64,000 nucleotides of DNA, from contig CAWINY010000004.1 of assembly GCA_963837635.1 (NCBI GenBank), forward strand, positions 186,001 to 250,000. The letters are read 5' to 3'. The position numbers were made by a program, and so were the translations under genes. A model generated the notes under the pieces. It ran no database searches and had not been told where the DNA came from. It was given only the letters and a program-made list of their open reading frames with translations. Source of the DNA: CAWINY01 sp963837635 (GTDB lineage: Bacteria > Acidobacteriota > Terriglobia > Terriglobales > Acidobacteriaceae). How positions within the stretch are numbered: position 1 is the stretch's first letter; each line of letters begins with the position of its first letter. Of the stretch, positions 43,828 through 52,118 are shown piece after piece.

Positions 43828-44960
43828 CCCTCCGCCAACAAATTGCCGAGGAAATTTGTCAGCGGGGGCCGATCCCATTCTCGCGCTACATGGAGCTGTG
43901 CCTCTATCACCCGGAGCTGGGGTACTACTCCCGGGTCAAGGAACAGTTTGGCAAGGCAGGCGATTTCTATACCTCGAGCGATGTCCACGCCGTGTTCGGA
44001 CGCCTGCTGGCCCGGCAGTTCGAGGAGATGTGGACCGCGTTGGATAATCCGCGGCCGCTGGACATCATCGAACTTGGCCCGGGGCGCGGGCTCTTTGCCC
44101 AGGACGTGCTCGACTGGTCGAAAAAGAAGTGGCCGGACCTGCTCGACGCATCGCGTTACATGCTGGTTGAAAGCTCGCCCAGCTTGCGGGCACGCCTGCA
44201 AGAACGTTTCGAGAAGGAGATCGCAACAAAAAACGTTTTTGTGGCGTCCCGTATCGAGCAACTGCCGAAGCCGCGCAGCGCGGAGACGATCATCTTGGCC
44301 AACGAATTCTTCGACGCATTCCCGGTTGACGTCATCACCTGCGAAGGTGCCCTTCGCATCGACGTAGATTCGCAAGGCCGCTTCCTTGAGGCCTTCGCAC
44401 CGCCTTCGCCTGAAGAGATCCAGTTCCTCGATCAGTTCGGCATCCAACCGGGGGAAGGGGAGCGGGTTGAAGTCTCGCTAGCGGCATGGAAGGCGATGCG
44501 ATCCATCGCTGAGCTGGTCGAGCGCGGCTTCGTTGTGATCATCGACTACGGCTACACGCGCCAGGAACTGCTGGTTGGACGCCATCGCGACACCGTGCGC
44601 TCGTTCCGCATGCACACCATCAGCGATACTCCCTACGAAGCGCCGGGCGAGCAGGACATCACCGCCCACGTGAACCTCACCGCGTTGCGCGCAGCCGCCG
44701 TCGAGGCTGGACTCGAAGCCGCGCCGCTGCTGACCCAGGCGGAGTTTCTGATGGGCATTGGCGAGGCCACGCAGTTCTCCGATGCCTTCGAGGACGCGCA
44801 ACTCCCGCAGGAGCGGGCCAAGGTCGCCTTGCAACTGAAACACCTTGTCACCCCGGCGGGCATGGGAGAAAGCTTCCAGGTGCTGCTGCTGCGCCGCGGC
44901 GTCGATCGCGAGAAATTCACCAGGCTGAGTGGAATGCGATTTGCGCGGATGGGGATGTGA
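43824..44960 (+). CDS. SAM-dependent methyltransferase, MidA/NDUFAF7 family
   Basis: 378 aa from the ATG at 43824 in the ATGA overlap. The N-terminus GPIPFSRYMELCLYHPELGY is diagnostic for the family; YYSRVKEQFGKAGDFYTSSD follows; motif I is IIELGPGRGLFAQDVL; later come ANEFFDAFPVD, VIIDYGYTRQELL and GEQDITAHVNLTAL. The mitochondrial relative methylates an arginine of complex I during assembly; the bacterial target is not established. Complete, with no anomalies. Confidence 0.92.
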   Translation: MTLRQQIAEEICQRGPIPFSRYMELCLYHPELGYYSRVKEQFGKAGDFYTSSDVHAVFGRLLARQFEEMWTALDNPRPLDIIELGPGRGLFAQDVLDWSKKKWPDLLDASRYMLVESSPSLRARLQERFEKEIATKNVFVASRIEQLPKPRSAETIILANEFFDAFPVDVITCEGALRIDVDSQGRFLEAFAPPSPEEIQFLDQFGIQPGEGERVEVSLAAWKAMRSIAELVERGFVVIIDYGYTRQELLVGRHRDTVRSFRMHTISDTPYEAPGEQDITAHVNLTALRAAAVEAGLEAAPLLTQAEFLMGIGEATQFSDAFEDAQLPQERAKVALQLKHLVTPAGMGESFQVLLLRRGVDREKFTRLSGMRFARMGM

Positions 44961-45071
44961 AGCAGCCGTCAGCCATCAGCGGAACCATCAGCGGAAAACC
45001 TGCCACAGAGGCACAGAGACACAGAGGAAGAAAGTAGAAGGCGCTCGTGGCCCACATCTTTCTTTCAATCC

Positions 45072-45112
45072 GAGGGTGCCCCACATCTGCCCGGTTTTGG
45101 CAGATGGGGGTC
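45072..45112. repeat. Palindromic element, GCAGATGTGGG family
   Basis: GAGGGTGCCCCACATCTGCC...TTTTGGCAGATGGGGGTC, close to the copy after recG. It follows a CCACAGAGGCACAGAG repeat (about 45000-45030) behind the MidA-type gene. Confidence 0.8.
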
Positions 45113-45142
45113 TTTTCCTGTGCTTGGTGGGTGGCCCACTAA

Positions 45143-46427
45143 GGCACCGTAAATAAATAACGTTTACATCTACTATCCTGATCTGTTATTACGGTGGGCA
45201 TGGACTCGGATGCCCAGCTCGGCCGGTACTTTGCTGGCATGTGGCCGCATCTGGACGAACACGCTCGGCGTTTGGTGGCTGCCAGCGAAGCTTTGGAACT
45301 GGGCTATGGCGGCATCTCGCGAGTCAGCCGCGCCTGCGGCCTATCGCGGGTCACGTTGACCAAGGGTATCGAGGAATTGAAAGCCGCGCCGCTGGCCCCG
45401 GGCCGGATTCGCCACGAGGGCGGCGGACGACACTCGTTGACGTCCAGCGATCCCGGCATGGCGCCCGCCTTGGACAGCATGGTCGAACCCACGGCACGCG
45501 GCGACCCGCAGTCGCCCTTGCGCTGGACCTGCAAGAGCGCCCGCACGCTGGCGGCGGAACTAACAGCCCGGCACCACCCGGTCAGCCACACCAAAGTGAC
45601 CCAACTCCTGCGAGAGAGTGGCTACAGCCTGCAGGGCAATCGCAAGACGGAGGAAGGGGATGACCATCCCGATCGTGACGCGCAGTTCCGTCATATCAAT
45701 AGCGCCGTCAAACGCGCTTTGCGGGCAGGCGAGCCCGTCATTTCCGTGGACACGAAGAAGAAAGAACTGATCGGTAACTACCAAAACCAGGGCCGCCAGT
45801 GGCGCCAAACCGGAACGGCGGATAAGGTCAACGGACATGATTTTCCCGGTCCCGATGTACCCCGCGCCTATCCCTACGGAATCTACGACCTGGGGCGCAA
45901 CGCGGGCTTCGTCAACGTGGGCACGGACCACGCACGGGGGCCTTCGCGGTGGCTTCGATTCGGGGCTGGTGGCGCGCCGACGGCCGGAACCTGTATCTGG
46001 GGGCACGGCGACTGCTGATCACCGCCGATGGCGGGGGTAGCAACGGCTGGCGGCTGCGACTGTGGAAATGGGAGTTACAGCGTCTGGCCGACCAGACCGG
46101 GCTGATACTGATGGTCTGCCATTTTCCGCCGGGCACGAGCAAATGGAATAAGGTGGAGCATCGGTTGTTTTCCTTCATTTCGTCCAACTGGCGCGGCGAG
46201 CCGCTACGCGATTATGAGACGGTGGTACGGCTGATCGCCGGAACGACGACGGCCAAGGGTTTGAAAGTGACCTGCCGCCTAGATCACCGCAAGTATCCCG
46301 TGGGGCGAAAGATCACGGATGAAGAGTTTGCCCATGTCAACCTCAAGCCAGACAAATTCCATGGTGAGTGGAACTACACCATTCATCCAAGCAACTAGGT
46401 TGTAAATGTTATATATTTACGCCGCCT
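45143..46427 (+). mobile_element. ISAzo13-family insertion sequence
   Basis: Ends GGCACCGTAAATAAATAACG (45143 on) and, inverted, GGCGGCGTAAATATATAACA (46427 backwards) match at most positions through TTTACA. About 1.29 kb with one frameshifted transposase gene. The right end lies 4 bp beyond the stop codon of the neighbouring barrel gene. Confidence 0.8.
45200..46398 (+). pseudogene. ISAzo13-family transposase, frameshifted
   Basis: Start ATG 45200 (or GTG 45194). The first frame carries EALELGYGGISRVSRACGLS, GRIRHEGGGRH, the catalytic region PVISVDTKKKELIGNYQNQG and YGIYDLGRNAGFVNVGTDH. At about 45935-45945, in a run of G, it shifts to AFAVASIRGWWRADGRNLYL, LLITADGGGSNGWRLRLWKW, CHFPPGTSKWNKVEHRLFSF and the usual C-terminus (WNYTIHPSN). 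All family blocks are present across the two frames, so only the single shift prevents a full product. Confidence 0.88.
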
Positions 46428-46431
46428 TAAG

Positions 46432-47106
46432 CTAAAACTTGAACACGACACCGGTCGAGAAGCGAATATTGTTTTGGTGAGTTGACGTTCCGTTGGTGAG
46501 ATCCGTTCCAAAAAACTGGTTGGAAAGGGAGCTGGCGTCGTGTCCGGTGTAGAGGTAATCCACCTGTCCCAGGCGTACGGCAAAGTGTTGCGAGAGGTTC
46601 GCATCCACGCCGCCGCCCAGCGCCATGGCGAAGGCGGTGTCAGAGATACTGCCAGTAAAGGGCGAAGCATCCGAGGTCACGCGATTGGCGCCAAACAAGC
46701 CATGCACAAAGGGTGTGATCCTGGAGTTGCTGCGGCCGCGGAAGCTGACCACCGGTCCGAACAAATACGAATAGGAGCGAATACCGGGCTGTCCGGTAAT
46801 GCCGCTGGAAGAGCTTGCGGTAACCGGTGTGCCGTAATGGCCACTGAAGTCAGCCGCGAAGCCCAGCCAACGATTGGTGTTGTATTGCACCTCGCCGTTC
46901 CAGCCGTTGTAGTTCGAAGTCACATTGAATGTCCCCGGAGTAGCGGTAAACGCGTTGTCAATGCTGGGGCCGGTCAACCCCGCTGTATCGGCATGGAGTA
47001 GGGAATAGCCGCCGAATACCTGTACCTTCGGCGCGTCATCCTGAGCGAATGCACCAATCGAGAGTAGACACGTGAACAACACTGCGGCGATGAAAGTGTT
47101 TCGCAT
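46432..47106 (-). CDS. Outer-membrane beta-barrel protein (OmpA-like N-terminal barrel fold)
   Basis: 224 aa from the ATG at 47106, preceded by GAGGAGG. A signal peptide (NTFIAAVLFTCLLSIGAFA/Q) leads into KVQVFGGYSLLHAD, a common start of eight-stranded barrels. Strands such as GWNGEVQYNTNRWLGFAADF, YSYLFGPVVSFRGRSNSRIT, AFAMALGGGVDANLSQHFAV and the C-terminal FSTGVVFKF (terminal Phe for BAM recognition) follow. No periplasmic domain. A structural or adhesin-type role is possible; the specific function is unknown. Confidence 0.8.
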   Translation of the reverse strand: MRNTFIAAVLFTCLLSIGAFAQDDAPKVQVFGGYSLLHADTAGLTGPSIDNAFTATPGTFNVTSNYNGWNGEVQYNTNRWLGFAADFSGHYGTPVTASSSSGITGQPGIRSYSYLFGPVVSFRGRSNSRITPFVHGLFGANRVTSDASPFTGSISDTAFAMALGGGVDANLSQHFAVRLGQVDYLYTGHDASSLSNQFFGTDLTNGTSTHQNNIRFSTGVVFKF

Positions 47107-47503
47107 TTCTGGGTAACCTCCTCGAAGTGTGAAAACGCCAGCTTCCGAAAAATGCCAGGCACGCAATTTCATCAGGTACTCTGCGGCGCCAGGCACCGTG
47201 CCAGCGCGAAGCGTCGCGCTAAGTTCAGAGGCGACGTTTCCGAGCGGAGCTCTACACAAGACAAACCCGTTTACTGCTCTCGTTGTGGTTAAGAGTTCGT
47301 TAAGGGACGGTAAGAAAATGTTAAGAAGGTAAGTCTCCAGGAAATGGTGGTGACTCATATCTCCCATTTAATCCAAAGGTCGCCAAGGGTGCCTCACAGC
47401 TGCCGTTTTGCGGATTTGGGGTCTGTGCCTAATTCTTTGAGGCAAACCACTGGCGCAGACTTAAGGCTATCCGGAGCCTGGGTCGCAAGCTACAATCAAA
47501 TCC
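47107..47503. other. Non-coding interval with a diverged palindromic element
   Basis: Nearly 400 bp between divergent genes. It includes a diverged GCAGATGTGGG-family element at 47385-47423 (AAGGGTGCCTCACAGCTGCC...GGATTTGGGGTC). The left part must hold the promoter of the barrel gene, but no box stands out. Confidence 0.4.
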
Positions 47504-47989
47504 ATGAACTCCGGTTTTGCGAGGCAGATTATTCTGTGCCGTTTCTGGTTAGGCATCGCGCTGGCTTCAATGGCTGTTTCCGTAGCGGCCCAGCAGATCC
47601 CTTCTGGACCCCTTAGAGTTGACGATGGGGAGGCCGCAGTTTTCCACCCGGCTACTGGCGCCAACCCCGCACCAGTGCACCGCTTTTGGGATCGGGAGAA
47701 CGTTTTGCTGTTCGCGGGAGTCGCTGCATTCCGCAATTTAGACTATGCTTCCACGCTCAATATGCAGTCCCGAGGCCGCGAGGAAATTCTGTTGCCCGAT
47801 GATGTAGTCAACAACCGTGCCGGTTTCATGGCGCTGGAATCGGCTGCCACCGCCACGTCGATCGGCTTGTCTTACCTGCTGCATTGCACAGGACATCATA
47901 AGCTGGAACGCTGGTTATCGATCGGCCACATCGGCGCAGCAGGGTTCGGTGCCGCGCGCAACTACGCGCTCCAAACGAAGCGCCCATAG
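47504..47989 (+). CDS. Exported protein of unknown function
   Basis: 161 aa. Residues 1-29 form a signal peptide (FWLGIALASMAVSVAA/Q). The rest contains HRFWDRENVLLFAGVAAFRN, LDYASTLNMQSRGREEILLP and a hydrophobic C-terminal half (ESAATATSIGLSYLLHCTGH, LSIGHIGAAGFGAARNYAL) that may form two short membrane helices. I do not recognise the family. It is the only gene between the barrel protein and truA. Confidence 0.5.
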   Translation: MNSGFARQIILCRFWLGIALASMAVSVAAQQIPSGPLRVDDGEAAVFHPATGANPAPVHRFWDRENVLLFAGVAAFRNLDYASTLNMQSRGREEILLPDDVVNNRAGFMALESAATATSIGLSYLLHCTGHHKLERWLSIGHIGAAGFGAARNYALQTKRP

Positions 47990-48131
47990 TGTGCTGTCCC
48001 GGGAATTCCCGACCCAACTAAGAATGTCACCCCCCGATTTTCATCTCGATCGGTGGGCCGTAGGCCCATGTGCCGCTCAGGCTAACAACTCTTGGTGCTC
48101 GTGATTTGTTAACCTCGTCACAATTGGCATA

Positions 48132-48971
48132 ATGATGCGCAACCTGAAGCTCACGCTCGCGTACGACGGCAGCGACTTTTACGGATGGCAAGTCCAGCCG
48201 GACCGCATCAGCGTGCAGGGCGTGCTTGCGGACGCGCTACTGAAGATTACGGGCGAGGCGGTGCTGCCTCAAGGCTCCGGGCGAACCGACGCTGGGGTGC
48301 ACGCGTTGGCCCAGGTGGCGAGTTTGCAGATCGAGTCGCCTATTCCTCTGCACGGCCTGCGCACCGCCCTGAATCACTGCCTGCCGCCTTCGGTCCGCGT
48401 CCTTGAGGTCGAAGAAGTCGCGCCGGATTTCCACGCGCGTCACAGCGCCCAGGCCAAGAGCTACCGGTATCGCATCTATCGCGGCGACATCTGCACGCCG
48501 TTTCTGGCGCGCTATGTCTATCACCATCCCTGGCCGCTGGACGAAAACGCGATGGCCGCCGCAGCCGCGGAGATCGTCGGCGAGCACGACTTCACCTCGT
48601 TTGCCGCCGTTGACCCCGACCGCGCCCGGCGCATCGCGGAACATGCCCAACTGGCTCGCGAGGGGGCGCCGGCTGGGTTGATCGAGGGTTTTGGCGGGCA
48701 GCCCTGTGCTGCAATAGGAGATCCGCCATCCAATGTGCGGACCATCTACGACTCCCGGTTTGCGCGCGAGGGCGAAGAGCTGGTGTACACGGTGCGGGGA
48801 AGCGGGTTCCTTCACCACATGGTGCGGAACCTCGTGGGCACGTTCCTGCTCGTCGGCAAGGGCTCTCTCGCGAGCGCTGGCATTCGTCAGATCCTTGCAG
48901 CGCGGAACCGCTCCGCCGCCGGCGCCACCGCACCGGCGAGCGGGCTATATCTGGTCAGTGTGGAGTACTAA
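48132..48971 (+). CDS. truA: tRNA pseudouridine synthase A
   Basis: 279 aa. The catalytic Asp53 sits in GSGRTDAGVHALAQ; other family blocks are LTLAYDGSDFYGWQVQP, ALNHCLPPSVRVLEVEEV, ARHSAQAKSYRYRI, FTSFAAVD and the C-terminal GSGFLHHMVRNLVGTFLLVG. TruA makes pseudouridine at positions 38-40 of tRNA anticodon stems. A segment of about 30 residues before the last domain (REGAPAGLIEGFGGQPCAAI) is longer than usual. The stop overlaps that of rsmA, which converges from the other strand. Confidence 0.95.
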   Translation: MMRNLKLTLAYDGSDFYGWQVQPDRISVQGVLADALLKITGEAVLPQGSGRTDAGVHALAQVASLQIESPIPLHGLRTALNHCLPPSVRVLEVEEVAPDFHARHSAQAKSYRYRIYRGDICTPFLARYVYHHPWPLDENAMAAAAAEIVGEHDFTSFAAVDPDRARRIAEHAQLAREGAPAGLIEGFGGQPCAAIGDPPSNVRTIYDSRFAREGEELVYTVRGSGFLHHMVRNLVGTFLLVGKGSLASAGIRQILAARNRSAAGATAPASGLYLVSVEY

Positions 48972-49984
48972 GACTCGTCCCGGAGGCTGCGATAGATGGC
49001 CGCCGCCTTCTCTAGCGGCAGCGCCTCGGCCCGCACGTCCGGGCGCAGGCGATTGCTGCTCAAGGCCGCTTTGGCCGCAGCCGCCCCGTATTTTTCCTTC
49101 AAATTGTTGGCGAGCGTCTTTCGTTTCTGGCCGAAAGAAAGCTTGAGGAATTCGTCGAAACCCTGGGGATCGACGCCCAATTCCTCGAATCGTGGTGCGA
49201 TGCTCAGCCGCAGCACCGATGAGTGCACCTTCGGGGGCGGCGCAAAAGCTCCGGGCGGCAAGGTGAACAGCTTTTCCACGTGGGCATAAAGCTGGGTGGT
49301 TGCGGTAAGGAGTCCATAGTCGCGCGTTCCCGGCTTGGCCGCGATGCGGTCGGCCACTTCCTTCTGCACCATAATCACGATGGTTTCAAAATAACGGTGG
49401 TAGGCGAGCAATCGCAGCAGGATGTCCGAGGTGATGTAGTACGGAAGGTTGCCGACGGCGCGGACCTTGCGTGGCCCAGCGTGGGTAAAGCCGTGCAACA
49501 GGCCGGGGCGGGGGCCTAGCAGCGTGTCCAAGTCGACGGCCAGCATGTCGGCTTCGATGATCTCCACGTTCGGCCGTGTGGAAAACTTCATGCGCAGTTG
49601 GGCGGTGAGCACGCGGTCCAATTCGATAGCAATCAGGCGCTGCGCCCGGTTGGCCAGCATCTCGGTCAGCGCGCCGCGTCCGGGGCCGATTTCCAGCACC
49701 GTTTGCTGCGAGAGGTCGCCCAGCGCGTCCACGATCTTCTGCGCCGCGCTGCGATCCACGAGAAAAGTTTGGCCCAATTTCGGTTTACCGGCACCGCCAC
49801 TCCCGGACGGGCGCCGTGCACTCTCAGGGGGCGGCGAAGCCTGCGCGCCGGGGCGGTTGCTGCCGGTCGAGGGCGGGGGTGGCGCTTGGGCTATTCGCGG
49901 AACTGGTTCTTGGCTCGTTTCAGCGGCAGCTTGAGTTGCCGCACCGACCCGGCTCACCGAATTGACCCGTTTTGCATCTGCCAT
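48968..49984 (-). CDS. rsmA: 16S rRNA dimethyladenosine transferase (RsmA/KsgA) with N-terminal extension
   Basis: 338 aa. Residues about 75 onward are the enzyme: KLGQTFLVDRSAAQKIV, motif I VLEIGPGRGALTEML, ELDRVL, IIEADMLAVDLDTL, the catalytic NLPYYIT and the C-terminal KVHSSVLRLS with LKLSFGQKRKTLANNL. It dimethylates two adenines in helix 45 of 16S rRNA. The first 70 residues are a Pro/Ser/Gly-rich, probably disordered extension (QAPPPPSTGSNRPGAQASPP) not needed for catalysis; an internal start nearer the domain is possible. Divergent from glgA, convergent with truA. Confidence 0.93.
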   Translation of the reverse strand: MADAKRVNSVSRVGAATQAAAETSQEPVPRIAQAPPPPSTGSNRPGAQASPPPESARRPSGSGGAGKPKLGQTFLVDRSAAQKIVDALGDLSQQTVLEIGPGRGALTEMLANRAQRLIAIELDRVLTAQLRMKFSTRPNVEIIEADMLAVDLDTLLGPRPGLLHGFTHAGPRKVRAVGNLPYYITSDILLRLLAYHRYFETIVIMVQKEVADRIAAKPGTRDYGLLTATTQLYAHVEKLFTLPPGAFAPPPKVHSSVLRLSIAPRFEELGVDPQGFDEFLKLSFGQKRKTLANNLKEKYGAAAAKAALSSNRLRPDVRAEALPLEKAAAIYRSLRDES

Positions 49985-50128
49985 TTAGACTTTCGCTTTC
50001 TTCCTCGGGAGAGCGCGGCCAGTCGATCCCAAGCACTTCGGGATGTCGCGATACGCTCGTCCGAGCCACAGTGGTGTTCCCAACCCGCGACACGCGAGGG
50101 TTGGGTGGTTGATTGGAGGTCTTCCGGG

Positions 50129-51583
50129 ATGCATATTGTTTTCGCAGCGTCGGAGTGCGTGCCGTACGCAAAAACCGGCGGACTTGCCGACGTCGTGGGT
50201 GCGCTGCCCCAGGCGCTGGCTGCATCCGGGCACAGCGTCACCGTTTATCTGCCGCGATATGAACCAGTCGAGCTGCCTCCGGAAACCGCCACGGTGATTC
50301 CTTCCATCACGGTTCCCTTTGATGACCGTTACCGCTTTTGCTCGGTCCTGGACGGCGGCAAGCACTGTGGTGTGCAATTCTACTTCATCGACTATCCGCC
50401 GTTTTTCGAGCGCGATGCCCTGTATGGCACCGCCGTCGGCGACTACCCCGATAATGCCGAACGCTTCGCGCTGTACTGCCGCGCGGTGCTGGAAGCCGCC
50501 AAGATCCTCGGCGTGCCCGACGTGTTCCACTGCCATGACTGGCAGACGGCGCTCATCCCCGTGCTGCTGCGGTCGATGTACTCGGAAGACCCAGCCTTCC
50601 TGCAGGCGGGCACTGTGTTTACCATCCACAACTTGGGCTACCAGGGCGTCTTTCCCCCGGACATCCTGCCGCTGCTCATGTTGCCCTGGGACCTGTTCAC
50701 CATTTCCAAGATGGAGTTCTTCGGCAAGGTGAACTTCCTGAAGGGCGCGCTGGTGTTCTCCGACTTCATCACCACGGTCAGCCGCAAGTATAGCCAGGAG
50801 ATCCAGACTGCCGAATACGGCTTCGGCCTGGAGGGGGTGCTACGCAGCCGGGCCACCAGCGTGACCGGCATCCTCAACGGGGTCGATTACAACCACTGGA
50901 ACCCGGAAACCGACCCGTTCATCGCCAGTTACTACGCGCCGGAAGAGCTGTCCGGCAAGGCAGCCTGCAAGAAGGACCTGCTGGCCCAGTTCGGCATCAC
51001 GGAGAACGGCAAGCCCGTGGCGGGGATCCTCGGCCGCTTCGCGGCGCAGAAGGGCTTCGACCTGATCAGCCAAATCGCCGACCGCCTGGCGCGCGAGGAG
51101 ATTATTCTCACCGTGCTCGGCACTGGCGACAAAGAGTACGAGGACCTGTTCCGCCGCCTGCACCGGCAATTTCCCAACAAGGTCGCGCTGAGCGTAGCCT
51201 ACGACAACGTGCTGGCCCACAAGATGTTGGCCGGGGCGGACCTCCTTCTGATGCCCTCGCACTATGAGCCCTGCGGCATGACCCAGATTTACAGCTTGAA
51301 GTACGGCACGGTTCCCGTAGTGCGCGCCACCGGCGGCCTGGACGACACCATCGAAAACTGGGACGCGAAAACCGGCAAGGGCACCGGCTTCAAGTTTTCG
51401 GAGTACACCGGAGACGCGCTGCTGACCGCCATCCATGCCGCGCTCGGGGCCTATCGCGACCAGGATTTCTGGCACAAGCTGATGCAGAACGGCATGAGCA
51501 AAGACTTCTCCTGGAAATCCTCCGCCCAGGAATATGTGAAGGTGTATCAGCGGGTACGGCAGTTGCGCAGCGTGCAGGTTTAA
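50129..51583 (+). CDS. glgA: Glycogen synthase (ADP-glucose type, GT5)
   Basis: 484 aa. GGAGG lies 10 bases before the ATG at 50129; longer upstream readings are antisense to rsmA. MHIVFAASECVPYAKTGGLADVVGALP contains the KTGGL glucosyl-donor motif (15-19). FHCHDWQTALIP, FTIHNLGYQG, TTVSRKYSQEIQT, GILNGVDYNHWNP, GRFAAQKGFDLI and the C-terminal SHYEPCGMTQIYSLKYGTVP with the catalytic Glu are all present. It extends alpha-1,4-glucan from ADP-glucose. The TAA stop is followed at once by a CACGGATT-type repeat. Confidence 0.95.
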   Translation: MHIVFAASECVPYAKTGGLADVVGALPQALAASGHSVTVYLPRYEPVELPPETATVIPSITVPFDDRYRFCSVLDGGKHCGVQFYFIDYPPFFERDALYGTAVGDYPDNAERFALYCRAVLEAAKILGVPDVFHCHDWQTALIPVLLRSMYSEDPAFLQAGTVFTIHNLGYQGVFPPDILPLLMLPWDLFTISKMEFFGKVNFLKGALVFSDFITTVSRKYSQEIQTAEYGFGLEGVLRSRATSVTGILNGVDYNHWNPETDPFIASYYAPEELSGKAACKKDLLAQFGITENGKPVAGILGRFAAQKGFDLISQIADRLAREEIILTVLGTGDKEYEDLFRRLHRQFPNKVALSVAYDNVLAHKMLAGADLLLMPSHYEPCGMTQIYSLKYGTVPVVRATGGLDDTIENWDAKTGKGTGFKFSEYTGDALLTAIHAALGAYRDQDFWHKLMQNGMSKDFSWKSSAQEYVKVYQRVRQLRSVQV

Positions 51584-52118
51584 GGCTTACCGCGGATTTA
51601 CACGAAAAAAGCACGGATTAGCACGGATTTCCAATATGGAAACTTCAACTACAGTCGCATATGGGACATGACCCACTGGGAAAAGAGTCGATAACTGTCA
51701 TCCTGAGCGGAGCGAAGCGGAGTCGAAGGACCTTGCGTTTGTTTTGTGAGCGGGTCACCTCGCGGAACACAAGGTCCTTCGACTCGGACCGCGCTTGCGC
51801 CAGGCCAAAACCGGGCCTGGCGCTTCCGGCGCGGTCCTCGCTCAGGATGACAACGTCTTAATTTTCGGGGGTGGCCCACCCTCTCGCCGCCTTTGGCGGA
51901 GGGTGGGTCTCACGGTTCGCAAATCCCACCCTTCGCTGCGCGAAAGGGTGGGCCACCCGCGAGTGCCAATCGCCCGCCGGACGCGACACTAGCTTCCTCT
52001 GTGTCTCTGTGCCTCTGTGGCAGGTTCTTACAAAAAGATCTGCGCAAATCCGTTTGGATCCGTCAAATCCGTGGTAAGCCTTCTCACCTCTGCGATCCCT
52101 CAGCGTCCTCTGCGGTTA
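51584..52118. repeat. Dense intergenic repeat region between glgA and uvrC
   Basis: In order: a CACGGATT-family unit (51590-51640); the GTCATCCTGAG palindrome (51697-51853, arms GTCGAAGGACCTTGCG and CACAAGGTCCTTCGAC); a GGTGGCCCACCCTC...GGAGGGTGGG hairpin (about 51868-51916) with a further TTCGCTGCGCGAAAGGGTGG unit; CCTCTGTGTCTCTGTGCCTC (about 51996); a second CACGGATT-type unit (52035-52075); and CCTCTGCGGTTAAG (52106-52119), which contains the uvrC stop codon. Five repeat types in 530 bp and no gene. Confidence 0.75.

Noticed and set aside
45304..46187. Minus-strand frames within ISAzo13
   Set aside because: Shadow frames of the transposase, whose family blocks are clear on the plus strand.
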